From Embleya scabrispora DSM 41855 (GTDB lineage Bacteria > Actinomycetota > Actinomycetes > Streptomycetales > Streptomycetaceae), in assembly GCF_000372745.1 (NCBI RefSeq), contig NZ_KB889574.1, positions 79,634-143,633 on the forward strand: a stretch of 64,000 bases of DNA, given 5' to 3'. Positions 15,861 to 24,105 of this stretch are shown here, piece after piece. The first letter of the stretch is position 1. Each line of letters begins with the position of its first letter. The position numbers were made by a program, and so were the translations under genes. The notes beneath the pieces were generated by a model. That model saw nothing but the letters and a program-made list of their open reading frames with translations, had not been told where the DNA came from and made no database searches.

Positions 15861-16913
15861 TCAGAGTTTGGCGTTGATCAGGACCGGTTCGTTGATCAGG
15901 GTTACGCCGAACGTGTCGTGGACGCCGTCGCGGACCTCGCGGGCCAGGGTGAGCAGGTCCTCGGTGCTGGCCTGGCCGCGATTGGTCAGGGCCAGCGTGT
16001 GCTTGGTGGAGATGCGCGCCCGGCCCTGCCCGTAGCCCTTGGCGAAGCCGGCCCGTTCGATCAGCCACGCCGCGGAGGTCTTCACGTGGTCGGCGCCGGA
16101 CGGGTAGCTCGGCGGGGTGACGTCGGGACCCAGATGCCGCGCGGTCCGCGCGCTCAGCTCGGCGAAGGCGTCGTGGGTGAGGATCGGGTTGGTGAAGAAG
16201 GAGCCCGCGCTCCAGGTGTCGTGGTCGCCCGGATCCAGCACCATGCCCTTGCCGCGCCGCAGGCCGAGCACCGCGGTGCGGGCGGCCGCGACCGGGACCC
16301 GTTCGCCCGGCTCGACGCCGAGCGTGCGTGCCAGTTCGGCGTACCGGATCGGTGCCGAGCGGCCCGCGTCGTCGCGCAGGCGAAAGCACACGCGCAGCAC
16401 CACGAAGCGGTCGTCGCCCTTGAAGACGCTGTGTCGGTAGGTGAAGCGGCACTCGGCGGCGGTCAGCGTGCGCACGCCGCGCTCGGTCCGGTCGTAGACC
16501 TCGACCGAGGTGATCGTCTCGGCGACCTCCTGGCCGTAGGCCCCGACGTTCTGCACCGGGGTCGCGCCGGCGCTGCCCGGGATGCCGGCGAGGCATTCGA
16601 TGCCGGACAGGCCCGCGGCGACGGCGGCGGTGACCACGTCGTCCCACGGCACGCCGGCGTCGACGCTCACGTCGGTGCCGTCCACGCGCAGCCCGGTGGT
16701 GGCGATCCGCAGCACGTCGCCCGGGAAGCCGTCGTCGCCGACGACCAGGTTGCTGCCGCCGCCGAGCACGAGCAACGGGGTGCCCTGCTCGTCGGCGGCG
16801 CGAACGGTCGCGAGCACCGCGTCGGTGGTCGTGGCCGTGTGGAGCCGACGAGCCGGGCCGCCGAGGCGGAGGGTGGTCAGGGAGGCGAGAGGCGCGTCGG
16901 TTTCAGGCTGCAC
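15861..16913 (-). CDS. murB: UDP-N-acetylenolpyruvoylglucosamine reductase
   Basis: The 350-residue flavoenzyme makes UDP-MurNAc for peptidoglycan. The FAD-binding domain begins LTTLRLGGPARRL and includes LVLGGGSNLVVGDDGFPG. ECLAGIPGSAGATPVQNVGAYGQEV is the typical active-site stretch, SAGSFFTNPI carries the catalytic Ser, and the C-terminal ISTKHTLALTNRG follows. The start is GTG at 16911-16913. It converges with the deaminase gene and lies 35 bp downstream of the MaoC-like gene. Confidence 0.95.
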   Translation of the reverse strand: MQPETDAPLASLTTLRLGGPARRLHTATTTDAVLATVRAADEQGTPLLVLGGGSNLVVGDDGFPGDVLRIATTGLRVDGTDVSVDAGVPWDDVVTAAVAAGLSGIECLAGIPGSAGATPVQNVGAYGQEVAETITSVEVYDRTERGVRTLTAAECRFTYRHSVFKGDDRFVVLRVCFRLRDDAGRSAPIRYAELARTLGVEPGERVPVAAARTAVLGLRRGKGMVLDPGDHDTWSAGSFFTNPILTHDAFAELSARTARHLGPDVTPPSYPSGADHVKTSAAWLIERAGFAKGYGQGRARISTKHTLALTNRGQASTEDLLTLAREVRDGVHDTFGVTLINEPVLINAKL

Positions 16914-16948
16914 CGTTGGATTCTCGCATCACCCGACGGGTGCGGGAC

Positions 16949-17377
16949 TCAGGCCAACTGGACGACGGCCCTGGGCACGCCCAGGACCTTGGCGCCGCCG
17001 GAGGTGACCAGCAGGTCCACCCGGGCCCGGCGGTCGTCCAGAAGCACCGCGACCTTGCCGGTGACCTCGATGGTCGCCCCCTCGACGGTGTCCGGAACCG
17101 CGACCGGCTTGGTGAAGCGCACGCCGAACTCGATCAGGGCTCCCGGGTCGCCGAGCCAGTCGGTGACCACCCGCGCGGCCTCGGCCATGGTGAACATGCC
17201 GTGCGCGATCACGTCCGGCAGGCCGACCTCGGCGGCGAACCGACCGTTCCAGTGGATCGGGTTGAAGTCGCCCGAGGCGCCCGCGTAGCGGACCAGGGTC
17301 TCCCGGGTGACCGGGAAGCTGCGGGCGGGCAGTTCGGTACCGACCGCGACGTCGTCGAAGGAGATCTTGGCGGTCAT
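16949..17377 (-). CDS. MaoC-type (R)-hydratase, HadB-like subunit
   Basis: The 142-residue hotdog-fold protein has the hydratase motif: Asp in SGDFNPIHWN, followed by FAAEVGLPDVIAHGMFT with the catalytic His. ATG at 17375-17377 is preferred because GGAGG stands 7 nt before it; an ATG two codons earlier overlaps the upstream stop as ATGA. In mycobacteria HadB pairs with HadA or HadC as a fatty-acyl 3-hydroxyacyl dehydratase. Here it directly follows a HadA-like gene, so a heterodimer is likely. Its role in this organism is unknown. Confidence 0.85.
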   Translation of the reverse strand: MTAKISFDDVAVGTELPARSFPVTRETLVRYAGASGDFNPIHWNGRFAAEVGLPDVIAHGMFTMAEAARVVTDWLGDPGALIEFGVRFTKPVAVPDTVEGATIEVTGKVAVLLDDRRARVDLLVTSGGAKVLGVPRAVVQLA

Positions 17378-17379
17378 GA

Positions 17380-17841
17380 TCATGCCTCCGAGTCGTCGGC
17401 CGCGGCGCGGGCCACCAGGGACGAGAGCGCGGTGACGATGTGCTCGCCCTCCACGGTGGTCACCTCGGCGCGCGTGGTGAGGATGTCGTTGCCCGCGAGG
17501 GACTTGATGTTGTCCACGGTGGTCACCACGGTCAGCCGGTCGCCCGCGCGGACCGGGCGCGTGTAGGTGAACTTCTGGTCGCCGTGTACGACGCGCGAGT
17601 AGTCCAGACCGAGCTCGGGGTCGTGGACGACCTGGTCCGCGGCGCGCATGGTGACCACGATCGCGAACGTCGGCGGCGCGATCACGTCCGGGTGCCCGAG
17701 CGCCTTGGCCGCCTCGGGGTCGTTGTACGCGGGATCGGGGTCACCGATCGCGGCGGCGAACTCGCGGATCTTCTCCCGACCCACCTCGTACGGCTCGGTG
17801 GGCGGATACGTCCGCCCGATGAACTTCGCGTCCAGCGGCAT
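17380..17841 (-). CDS. MaoC-like dehydratase, HadA-like subunit
   Basis: The 153-residue protein belongs to the UPF0336/FAS1 dehydratase-region family. It contains FAAAIGDPDPAYNDPEAAKALGHPDVIAPPTF and SRVVHGDQKFTYTRPVRAGDRL. It lacks the full catalytic Asp/His of the partner encoded next, as expected for the structural HadA-type subunit. The ATG start has AGGGAG about 10 nt upstream. Its end touches the hadB-like gene, suggesting translational coupling and a complex. Confidence 0.83.
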   Translation of the reverse strand: MPLDAKFIGRTYPPTEPYEVGREKIREFAAAIGDPDPAYNDPEAAKALGHPDVIAPPTFAIVVTMRAADQVVHDPELGLDYSRVVHGDQKFTYTRPVRAGDRLTVVTTVDNIKSLAGNDILTTRAEVTTVEGEHIVTALSSLVARAAADDSEA

Positions 17842-17902
17842 GAAGCGGTTCTCCCTGGTGGATGGCGGGCCGGTGCGGGCAACGCTGCGGAGAATACGAC
17901 AA

Positions 17903-17934
17903 CGAGGCCACCCCCCTGGTGGGGAGTGGCCTCG
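17903..17934 (-). terminator. Terminator after rpmG
   Basis: CGAGGCCAC (minus strand, 17926-17934) pairs with GTGGCCTCG (17903-17911), giving a 9-bp stem, and the loop has a further ACTCCCC/GGGGGGT pairing. It lies 22 nt past the rpmG stop and just before the HadA-like gene. Confidence 0.7.
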
Positions 17935-17956
17935 TCGGTGTCGTGGTGCGAATCGC

Positions 17957-18121
17957 CTAGCGGGTTTCGCGGTGCGCGGTGTGCGCGTTGCAGCGGGGGC
18001 AGTGCTTCTTCATCTCAAGACGGTCCGGGTCGTTGCGCCGGTTCTTCTTGGTGATGTAGTTCCGCTCCTTGCACTCCACGCAGGCCAGCGTGATCTTCGG
18101 GCGGACGTCGGTGGCAGCCAC
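17957..18121 (-). CDS. rpmG: 50S ribosomal protein L33, zinc-binding form
   Basis: This 54-residue protein reads [20 protein letters not shown] to [15 protein letters not shown]. Two CxxC pairs (CVEC and CPRC) mark the zinc-binding paralogue rather than the zinc-free one. The start is GTG at 18119-18121 with AAGGAAGG upstream. It lies directly downstream of tRNA-Thr and tRNA-Met on the same strand and ends in a hairpin. Confidence 0.97.
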   Translation of the reverse strand: MAATDVRPKITLACVECKERNYITKKNRRNDPDRLEMKKHCPRCNAHTAHRETR

Positions 18122-18197
18122 TGGAGTGCCTTCCTTGCGGTCAGGGGTGAATACAGCAGAAGCAGCCGATGCGGAGTCTCCCCCGAATCGGCTCGCT

Positions 18198-18273
18198 TGG
18201 TAGCGGCGACCGGACTTGAACCGGTGACACAGCGATTATGAGCCGCTTGCTCTACCGTCTGAGCTACGCCGCC
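18198..18273 (-). tRNA. tRNA-Met (CAT)
   Basis: The minus strand has acceptor GGCGGCG/CGCCGCT, anticodon loop CTCATAA with CAT, T-arm GGTTCAAGT, and an encoded CCA at the 3' end (18198-18200). The paired first acceptor position (G-U) and ordinary anticodon stem suggest the elongator form rather than the initiator. Confidence 0.93.
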
Positions 18274-18283
18274 TCGACGAGGC

Positions 18284-18305
18284 CCCCGCCTGCTGCCAGG
18301 CGGGG
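18284..18305 (-). other. Hairpin between tRNA-Thr and tRNA-Met
   Basis: CCCCGCCTG and CAGGCGGGG form a 9-bp perfect stem with a 4-nt loop in the 45-nt spacer between the two tRNA genes. It may be a processing signal in a joint precursor, or a weak terminator. Confidence 0.5.
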
Positions 18306-18318
18306 ATCCCATCGTCTG

Positions 18319-18391
18319 AGCCCCAATACGGAATCGAACCGTAGACCTTCTCCTTACCATGGAGACGCTCTACCGACTGAGCTATTGGGGC
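18319..18391 (-). tRNA. tRNA-Thr (GGT)
   Basis: The 73-nt cloverleaf on the minus strand has acceptor GCCCCAA/TTGGGGC, anticodon loop ATGGTAA with anticodon GGT, and T-arm GGTTCGATT. CCA is not encoded. It is the first gene of the tRNA-Thr, tRNA-Met, rpmG run and marks the border of the accessory region to its right. Confidence 0.96.
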
Positions 18392-18459
18392 GAGCAGGAA
18401 AACCATACACGCTGCCTGTCACCGATCGGAAATCGATTGGCGCAACGCCCTCGGCTCGA

Positions 18460-20286
18460 CTACTCGGCGGACCAGACAGCCCTGGTCAGAGCCCCTTCCA
18501 CGGTTTGCGCGTAGACGGCCGCGGCCAGCCACGCAGCGGACAAAAGGTCGTTGTCGCCCGCGCGAAGACGCCCGAAAACATCCCGTTCGCGGCCCGCCGC
18601 GACGTGCGTGAGGCGCTCGACCAGGCCGGCTCCCGTGGCCAGGCCGACCCGGCGCAGCCGGGCGGTGTCGGCGGCGGTGGAACCGGCCAGCGCGAGCACC
18701 GGCCGACCGCCGCTGATCGCTCGCTCTACGTGACGGTGCATCAGGTACAGCGGGCCGGCCGGGAGTTCCTCGGCCGCGACGGTCGCGACGGGGATCGCGG
18801 CGGCGTCCGGGAGGTCGGCGCGGTGCAGGCGGTCCAGGCCCAGGTCGACGCGGCCCAGTCGGTCCTCGGCCAGCCGCAGTGTGGGGCCCTCGCCCGGCGG
18901 GATGCCGACCGCGAGCACCCGGATCGCCCGATCGGCGCCGGGTTCGAGGCGGCCGATCAGCCGCAATCGCAGGCCCGGGCAGGTCGCGAGCAGACGCAGG
19001 TTGTCGCGGTAGGCGAAGGCCGGATCGGCGTGCGCGACGAGCAGGTGCACGTCCAGTCCGGCGCAGACGGCGCGGACCCGGTCCCGGGCGCCGGGGGTCG
19101 GGCCGAGCACGGTGACGTCGAGGAAGAGCAGGTCGACGCCCGCGGGGCGGTCGTCCGTGGGCAGGTCGCGGTGGCCGACGACGCGGTCGACCTGGGTGGC
19201 CGGCGGGACGTCCCACAGGGCGCGGAGCGGCTCCTCGGTCCAGGCCGCCCCGCTCGCCCGGGCGGCGCGCACCCCCTGGCCGGCGCCGAGCCGGCCGCCC
19301 GCGGACGCGGTGGCGCCGGAGACGACCAGGCCGGCGCGGGTGAGCGCGGCCGGGTCGATGGAGGTGTCGCCGACCCGGATCGCGCGGGTCGCGGCGCCGA
19401 CCGCCCGGTCGGCGCCACCGGGGGCGACGTCGCCGATGGTGCGCAGGGTGCCGGTCGGGTCGACGGTGGTGGTCACCGCGCCCGCGAAGCCCCGGGCGGT
19501 CAGCACGGGTTCGGTGAACAGCCCGTACAGCCGCAACGAGCCGGCCGGTGCGTAGGCCCGGCGGGAGGTGCCGCGCAGCCCGTCGAGGACCTGCGCCGAC
19601 TCCCCCGTCGAGGTACGCAGGGCGTGTGCCACGTCGAGCAGTTCGCGCAGCGCGGCGACCAGTTCGGCGAGTCGGTACGCGGGGTCGCCGGACCGGGCGG
19701 CGCGCAGGCCGGTGGCCACCGCGACGGCGGCGGCGGACGCGCGGTGCAGCCCGGCCAGGCGCGCGGTGTGTGCGGCGCGCAGCAGGCCGGCCTGGAGGAC
19801 GGCGCCGGCGGTGTCGACGCCGGCGTCCACGATGGCGGCGCCGGCGGTCCACAACGCGTCGGCGGCGGCGCGTTCGGCGGCGGTGGGTTCGGTGGCTCCG
19901 GCTTGTCCCGCGGTTGTGCCGGGGTCGGGGGTCTCGGTGGAAGTGTCCGGGGTGTCGGGGGCGTTCGAGGTATCCGGTGCGGGTTCGGGTGCGCCGTCGG
20001 CGACCGGGGCCGAGGCGGCGGCTGCGGCGCGGTGTACGCAGGCCGGTGCGAGCAGGCACGAGCAGCGCAGGTCTTCGACGCGGGTGACCGATCCGGTCGG
20101 GATGGACAGGGTCAGTTCGGCGTCCTCGCCGACGGTGATCCGTACGGTGTCGCCGTCGCGTGCGATCGGGCACGCGGCGAGTTTGGCGATCGCCGCGTCC
20201 AGGCGTTTGCGCAGGCGCGGGGTGAGCGCCTCGATGATGTCGGCGGTGACGTCCGGCGCGACGGGTGGCAGGCCCTGCGTGCTCAT
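18460..20286 (-). CDS. SWIM zinc-finger protein, last gene of MoxR/VWA operon
   Basis: The 608-residue protein carries one SWIM zinc finger, CxC-x5-CxH, as CSCLLAPACVH (Cys75, Cys77, Cys83, His85). An acidic Pro/Thr linker (about 95-130) follows, then a long alpha-helical, Ala/Leu/Arg-rich region with no domain I recognise. SWIM fingers bind nucleic acid or protein. The ATG at 20284-20286 overlaps the upstream stop as ATGA. The order (MoxR, DUF5682, VWA, SWIM) matches E. coli yehL-yehM-yehP-yehQ, making this a YehQ counterpart. Its function is unknown. Confidence 0.8.
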   Translation of the reverse strand: MSTQGLPPVAPDVTADIIEALTPRLRKRLDAAIAKLAACPIARDGDTVRITVGEDAELTLSIPTGSVTRVEDLRCSCLLAPACVHRAAAAASAPVADGAPEPAPDTSNAPDTPDTSTETPDPGTTAGQAGATEPTAAERAAADALWTAGAAIVDAGVDTAGAVLQAGLLRAAHTARLAGLHRASAAAVAVATGLRAARSGDPAYRLAELVAALRELLDVAHALRTSTGESAQVLDGLRGTSRRAYAPAGSLRLYGLFTEPVLTARGFAGAVTTTVDPTGTLRTIGDVAPGGADRAVGAATRAIRVGDTSIDPAALTRAGLVVSGATASAGGRLGAGQGVRAARASGAAWTEEPLRALWDVPPATQVDRVVGHRDLPTDDRPAGVDLLFLDVTVLGPTPGARDRVRAVCAGLDVHLLVAHADPAFAYRDNLRLLATCPGLRLRLIGRLEPGADRAIRVLAVGIPPGEGPTLRLAEDRLGRVDLGLDRLHRADLPDAAAIPVATVAAEELPAGPLYLMHRHVERAISGGRPVLALAGSTAADTARLRRVGLATGAGLVERLTHVAAGRERDVFGRLRAGDNDLLSAAWLAAAVYAQTVEGALTRAVWSAE

Positions 20287-23200
20287 CGGACCTTCTCTCC
20301 GACCCAGCGGGCCAGTTCGGTGGGGCTCAGGGCGGCGACCGGCATGCCGGCGGCGACGAGGCTGCCGGCGACGGCGGCGGAGTAGCGCGGGCGGCCCGCG
20401 TCGTCCAGGCTCGCGCAGCCCAGGACGTGGCAGCCGGAGGAGGCCAGCGTGCGTACCTCGGAGAGCAGGCCGCCCAGGGGGTAGCCCTCCTCGAAGTCGC
20501 TGATCACGGTGATCAGCGTGCGCGAGGGCACGGTGACCAGTTCGCGGGCGGCACGCAGCCCGGCGGCGATGTGCGTGCCGCCGCCGACCTTGACCTCCAG
20601 AAGCAGGCCGAGCGGGTCGTGCACGTGCTCGGTGAGGTCGATCACCTCGGTGGAGAAGGCCAGGAAGTGGGTGCTCAGCGAAGGGACTCCGGCCAGGATC
20701 GATGCGGTGAGCGCGGACCAGATGGTCGACGCCTCCATCGAGCCGGACACGTCCACGACCAGGATCAGTCGCCAATCGTTGCTGCGGCTGGACCGGGTAC
20801 GGAAGATCGGCCGCTCCGGGACCACGACCACGGTGCCCTCCGCGGTCCGGCGGGCGGTGGTGAGGTTGGCGCGCAGGGTGCGCGGCAGGTCGAGCGCGCC
20901 GCCGGGGCGGCGGGTGGGGCGTGGGGTGGTGATGCCGGTGAGCGCGGGCCGCAGCCGGGTGGCGAGTTCGCGGCTGAGTTCGGCGACGATCCGGGCGATC
21001 AGCGGGCGCAGCAGCGCGAGTTTGGCCTCGGGGAGGCCGCCGGCGTGGGCCAGTACGGTCTTGAGCAGGTCCACCGAGGGACGGGCCGCGGCGGGGTCGA
21101 GGTGGGTGAGGACGTCGGTACGGCCGGCTGCCGCGGCGGCGGCCAGGACCTCCTCGCGGATGTCGGAGCCGAAGAGGGCGATCAGGTCCTCGGACCATTC
21201 CCGGACGCCGGGGTAAGGGGCCTCCCGGCCGCCGCCGTTGCCGTCGCCGAGGTCGCCGCGGGAGCCTTCGCCGCGGCCGGTGCCGTAGAGCTCGTCGAGC
21301 GCGGTGGCCATTTTGCGGGCGTTGCCCTGGAGGTGGTCGGAGCGGCGGCCGAGGATCAGCTTCCAGCGGTGGGTGGTTGGGAGGTCGTGAGTGGGGAGTG
21401 CGGCCGCGGTCGCGGTCGCGGTTTGCTCGGGTGGGATTTGTGCCCGCCCGACCACCCGTTCCGTGGGGTTCGGAGGCTGCGGGATTTCCGCGTCGGGCGA
21501 GGCGATGGGGCCGCACGGCCTGCCGAGGGGGGTGATGTCCGTGGCGGAGGTGGCTTCCGCGACGGGCTCGGTTCCCTGGGCGGGTTCGGCTTCCGGGTCG
21601 GGCGCGGTTTTGGTGCCGGCGGCGGTCGGGTCGGGCGGGGGCAGGAGGCCGCGGTGGGTGAGGGCTTCTCGGGCGGTCAGGTCGGCGGTGGTCCAGCGGG
21701 CCAGGTCGATCGGGTCGGCGTCGGTGTCCACCCGGTCGCCCAGGTGGTCGGCCACCGCGTCGAGGACGCGGTCGCGGGCAGCGGGGCTGAGGGTGTCGAA
21801 GCCGCCGCGCAGGGCCGGCAGCCGGTCCAGGAACGGGCGGTCGGCGAGGGTGTCGACGCGGTTCAGCAGCGCCGCCAGGACCGGGCCGCCGGTCTGCAGG
21901 AGCGGGCCGGCCGCGGTGAGCAGTCCGGTGAGCCGGCGGGTCAGGTCGGCCCGGGCGGGCGGGGTGGTCGCGGTGTCGATCCACGAGCCGATCCGGTCGC
22001 CGAGGCCGGCCGCGTCCTCGTGGCCGAGCAGGACCCGGACCGCACCGGCTGCGGCGGACATCAGCGGCGAGCCGTCGGCGGCCAGCCGGGCCAATCCCGT
22101 GTTCAGCCGGATCCCGCCGAACATGTCGGCGCGCTCCGCCAGATCGGCCAGGGCGCGGGCGTCGGCCGGGTCGTCGGATCCGGTCAGGCCGTCGAGGTGG
22201 CGAACGGCCGCGGTGAGCAGGGTCTGGGTGACGTCCTCGCCGGCGCCGGGAGACGTGGCCGACTTCGGGTCGAGGGCCGCCGTGGGGGCGGCCGGGTCGG
22301 TGGCGGCCGGGTCGGTGGCGGAACGTGCGTCCGACTTCGGGTCGAGGGCCGGTGTGGTGCCGGCCGAGGCGGGGGCGGCCGCCTGCGGGGTGGTCGGGCC
22401 GGGTGTGGTCCCGGGGGCGATGCCCAGGTGGCCCGCGTGGATGCGGTCGGTCAGGGTCAGTGCGGTGAGCAGGTTCGGGAGGGTGGCGATGGTCGGCAAG
22501 GTGGTGCCGGTCTCGGCCATCCTGGTGGCGGTGAGTTCGGTCAGGCCGCACGCCGCGGCGCGTTCCAGGCCGGTGAGGATCTGTTCCGCGGTGGGGCCGC
22601 CCTCGTCGAGTTCGGCTCGGTGCTGCGCGCGCAGGGTGCCCTCGGCGGCCTGTTCCGGGGTCACCCCCCGGGTACCGGCCGCGTCCGACAGGGCCGCCAC
22701 GGACGGGGTCCAGCGCACCCGCCAGCGAGTGGTGACCGCGTCCGCGCCGCCCGCGCCGACCACCGCGACTGGTTCGGCGTACGGGATCCGACAGGTGGTC
22801 AGTTGTTGCAGGAGCAGTTCGCGGCGCCGGTCCAGGTCGCTGCGCAGCGGGTCCAGGCGCAGATCGCGCTCGGCCGGGTCGGCGGGGCCGGGCAGGCCGA
22901 GTTCGGCGATCCGGCGCTCCACCTCGGGGCCCAGGCCGCTGCGTGGTGCGGCCGGTGCGGGGCGGCCCGCTCGCTTGCCGACCAGGACACGTTCGAGCGC
23001 GCGGGCCACCGATCGGCCCCGGCCCAGCGGCTCGCCGTGGGTGAGCACGGTCTGTACCGCTTCGAGCAGTTCGCCGCGGCCCGCGGCGGGCAGTCCGCGC
23101 AGGTTGGCCAGGTCGCCCGCGAGCCGGACGATCTCGCGGGCGTCGGCCGGTCCGCTGGGATGGCCCTGGCCGCGCAGGTCGGTGCAGATCCGCACGGCCG

Positions 23201-24101
23201 CGGCGATCAGCGCCTCGTGCAGCGCGGCCGGGTCGCCGCCGGATTCCAGGACGCACTGCTGCCACTCGGGGTCGCGGATGCCGGCCGGATAGCCGGAGCG
23301 CGCGTCCAGGAGCGGGTAGGTGTACGGGATCAGCGACATCGTGACGTCGGCGATCTCGGCGGCCGGTGCGGTGGTGTCCTGGTCGAGCAGGGCCGGCGCG
23401 TGGAATGCGCCGAGCACGACCGCGGCGCGCGCACCGTCGGCGGTCGCCTCGTGCAGCGTGGCGCGCATCCACGCCTCGCGGCGCAGGTCGACCGGGTCCA
23501 CGGTGCCCGCGTCGCGGCGCAGGGCCCAGCCGACGGTGAGCGCGGCCCGGCGGATCGCCTCGGCGGCGGAGCCGGGTGCGGTGGCCTCGACCAGCCGGTC
23601 CCACAGGTCGTCGCCGGGCCGGCCGGTGAGCCGGTCGCGCAACGCGGCGTGCAGCCCGCCCACGCCGGCCACCGCGTCCTTCCCGTCGCCGTCGGTGTCC
23701 CCCTCGGCCGCGCGGTCGCTGCGATCCCATCCGGGGTGGCCCAGCGGCAGGTCGCACGGGATCGCCGGGACGCCGTTTCGCGCGGCCCAGCGCAGTGCGG
23801 CCAACTCCGGCGAGAAGTCGGCGAACGGGTAGAAGCCGAGCCCGCCCGGACCGGTGCCGGCCAGGGCGATCGGCGCGCGGGTGTCCTCGTGTGCGAGCCA
23901 TTGCAGCCAGGGCGCGGCCTCGTGCGGCAGTTCGACGAGGAGCACGTCGGGGCGGGCCGCGTCCAGCAGGGTCGGAACCGCGGCGGCGAGCGATGGGGCG
24001 TGGTGGCGCACGCCGATCAGGTACGGCTGCCGGGACGCGGCCAGGCGCGCGGCGGCCGGACGGGCCTCGTCGATGGGCCCGTCCGTACGTATGGTCGACA
24101 C
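20283..24101 (-). CDS. DUF5682-like and von Willebrand A domain fusion protein
   Basis: This 1272-residue protein starts at GTG 24099-24101, with GGAGGG 8 nt upstream inside the preceding gene. Residues ~25-750 look like the DUF5682/YehM family (GVRHHAPSLAAAVP, LLVELPHEAAPWLQWL, FYPFADFSPELAALRWA). After a low-complexity linker with repeated ALDPKS and more helical sequence, the last ~160 residues form a VWA domain with an intact metal site: DVSGSM, the Thr of GGGTHI, and SDFEEG. YehM and YehP are separate in E. coli; here they are one chain. The gene lies between the MoxR ATPase and SWIM genes, 4 bp after the former. Cellular role unknown. Confidence 0.82.
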   Translation of the reverse strand: MSTIRTDGPIDEARPAAARLAASRQPYLIGVRHHAPSLAAAVPTLLDAARPDVLLVELPHEAAPWLQWLAHEDTRAPIALAGTGPGGLGFYPFADFSPELAALRWAARNGVPAIPCDLPLGHPGWDRSDRAAEGDTDGDGKDAVAGVGGLHAALRDRLTGRPGDDLWDRLVEATAPGSAAEAIRRAALTVGWALRRDAGTVDPVDLRREAWMRATLHEATADGARAAVVLGAFHAPALLDQDTTAPAAEIADVTMSLIPYTYPLLDARSGYPAGIRDPEWQQCVLESGGDPAALHEALIAAAVRICTDLRGQGHPSGPADAREIVRLAGDLANLRGLPAAGRGELLEAVQTVLTHGEPLGRGRSVARALERVLVGKRAGRPAPAAPRSGLGPEVERRIAELGLPGPADPAERDLRLDPLRSDLDRRRELLLQQLTTCRIPYAEPVAVVGAGGADAVTTRWRVRWTPSVAALSDAAGTRGVTPEQAAEGTLRAQHRAELDEGGPTAEQILTGLERAAACGLTELTATRMAETGTTLPTIATLPNLLTALTLTDRIHAGHLGIAPGTTPGPTTPQAAAPASAGTTPALDPKSDARSATDPAATDPAAPTAALDPKSATSPGAGEDVTQTLLTAAVRHLDGLTGSDDPADARALADLAERADMFGGIRLNTGLARLAADGSPLMSAAAGAVRVLLGHEDAAGLGDRIGSWIDTATTPPARADLTRRLTGLLTAAGPLLQTGGPVLAALLNRVDTLADRPFLDRLPALRGGFDTLSPAARDRVLDAVADHLGDRVDTDADPIDLARWTTADLTAREALTHRGLLPPPDPTAAGTKTAPDPEAEPAQGTEPVAEATSATDITPLGRPCGPIASPDAEIPQPPNPTERVVGRAQIPPEQTATATAAALPTHDLPTTHRWKLILGRRSDHLQGNARKMATALDELYGTGRGEGSRGDLGDGNGGGREAPYPGVREWSEDLIALFGSDIREEVLAAAAAAGRTDVLTHLDPAAARPSVDLLKTVLAHAGGLPEAKLALLRPLIARIVAELSRELATRLRPALTGITTPRPTRRPGGALDLPRTLRANLTTARRTAEGTVVVVPERPIFRTRSSRSNDWRLILVVDVSGSMEASTIWSALTASILAGVPSLSTHFLAFSTEVIDLTEHVHDPLGLLLEVKVGGGTHIAAGLRAARELVTVPSRTLITVISDFEEGYPLGGLLSEVRTLASSGCHVLGCASLDDAGRPRYSAAVAGSLVAAGMPVAALSPTELARWVGEKVR

Positions 24102-24105
24102 CTCG

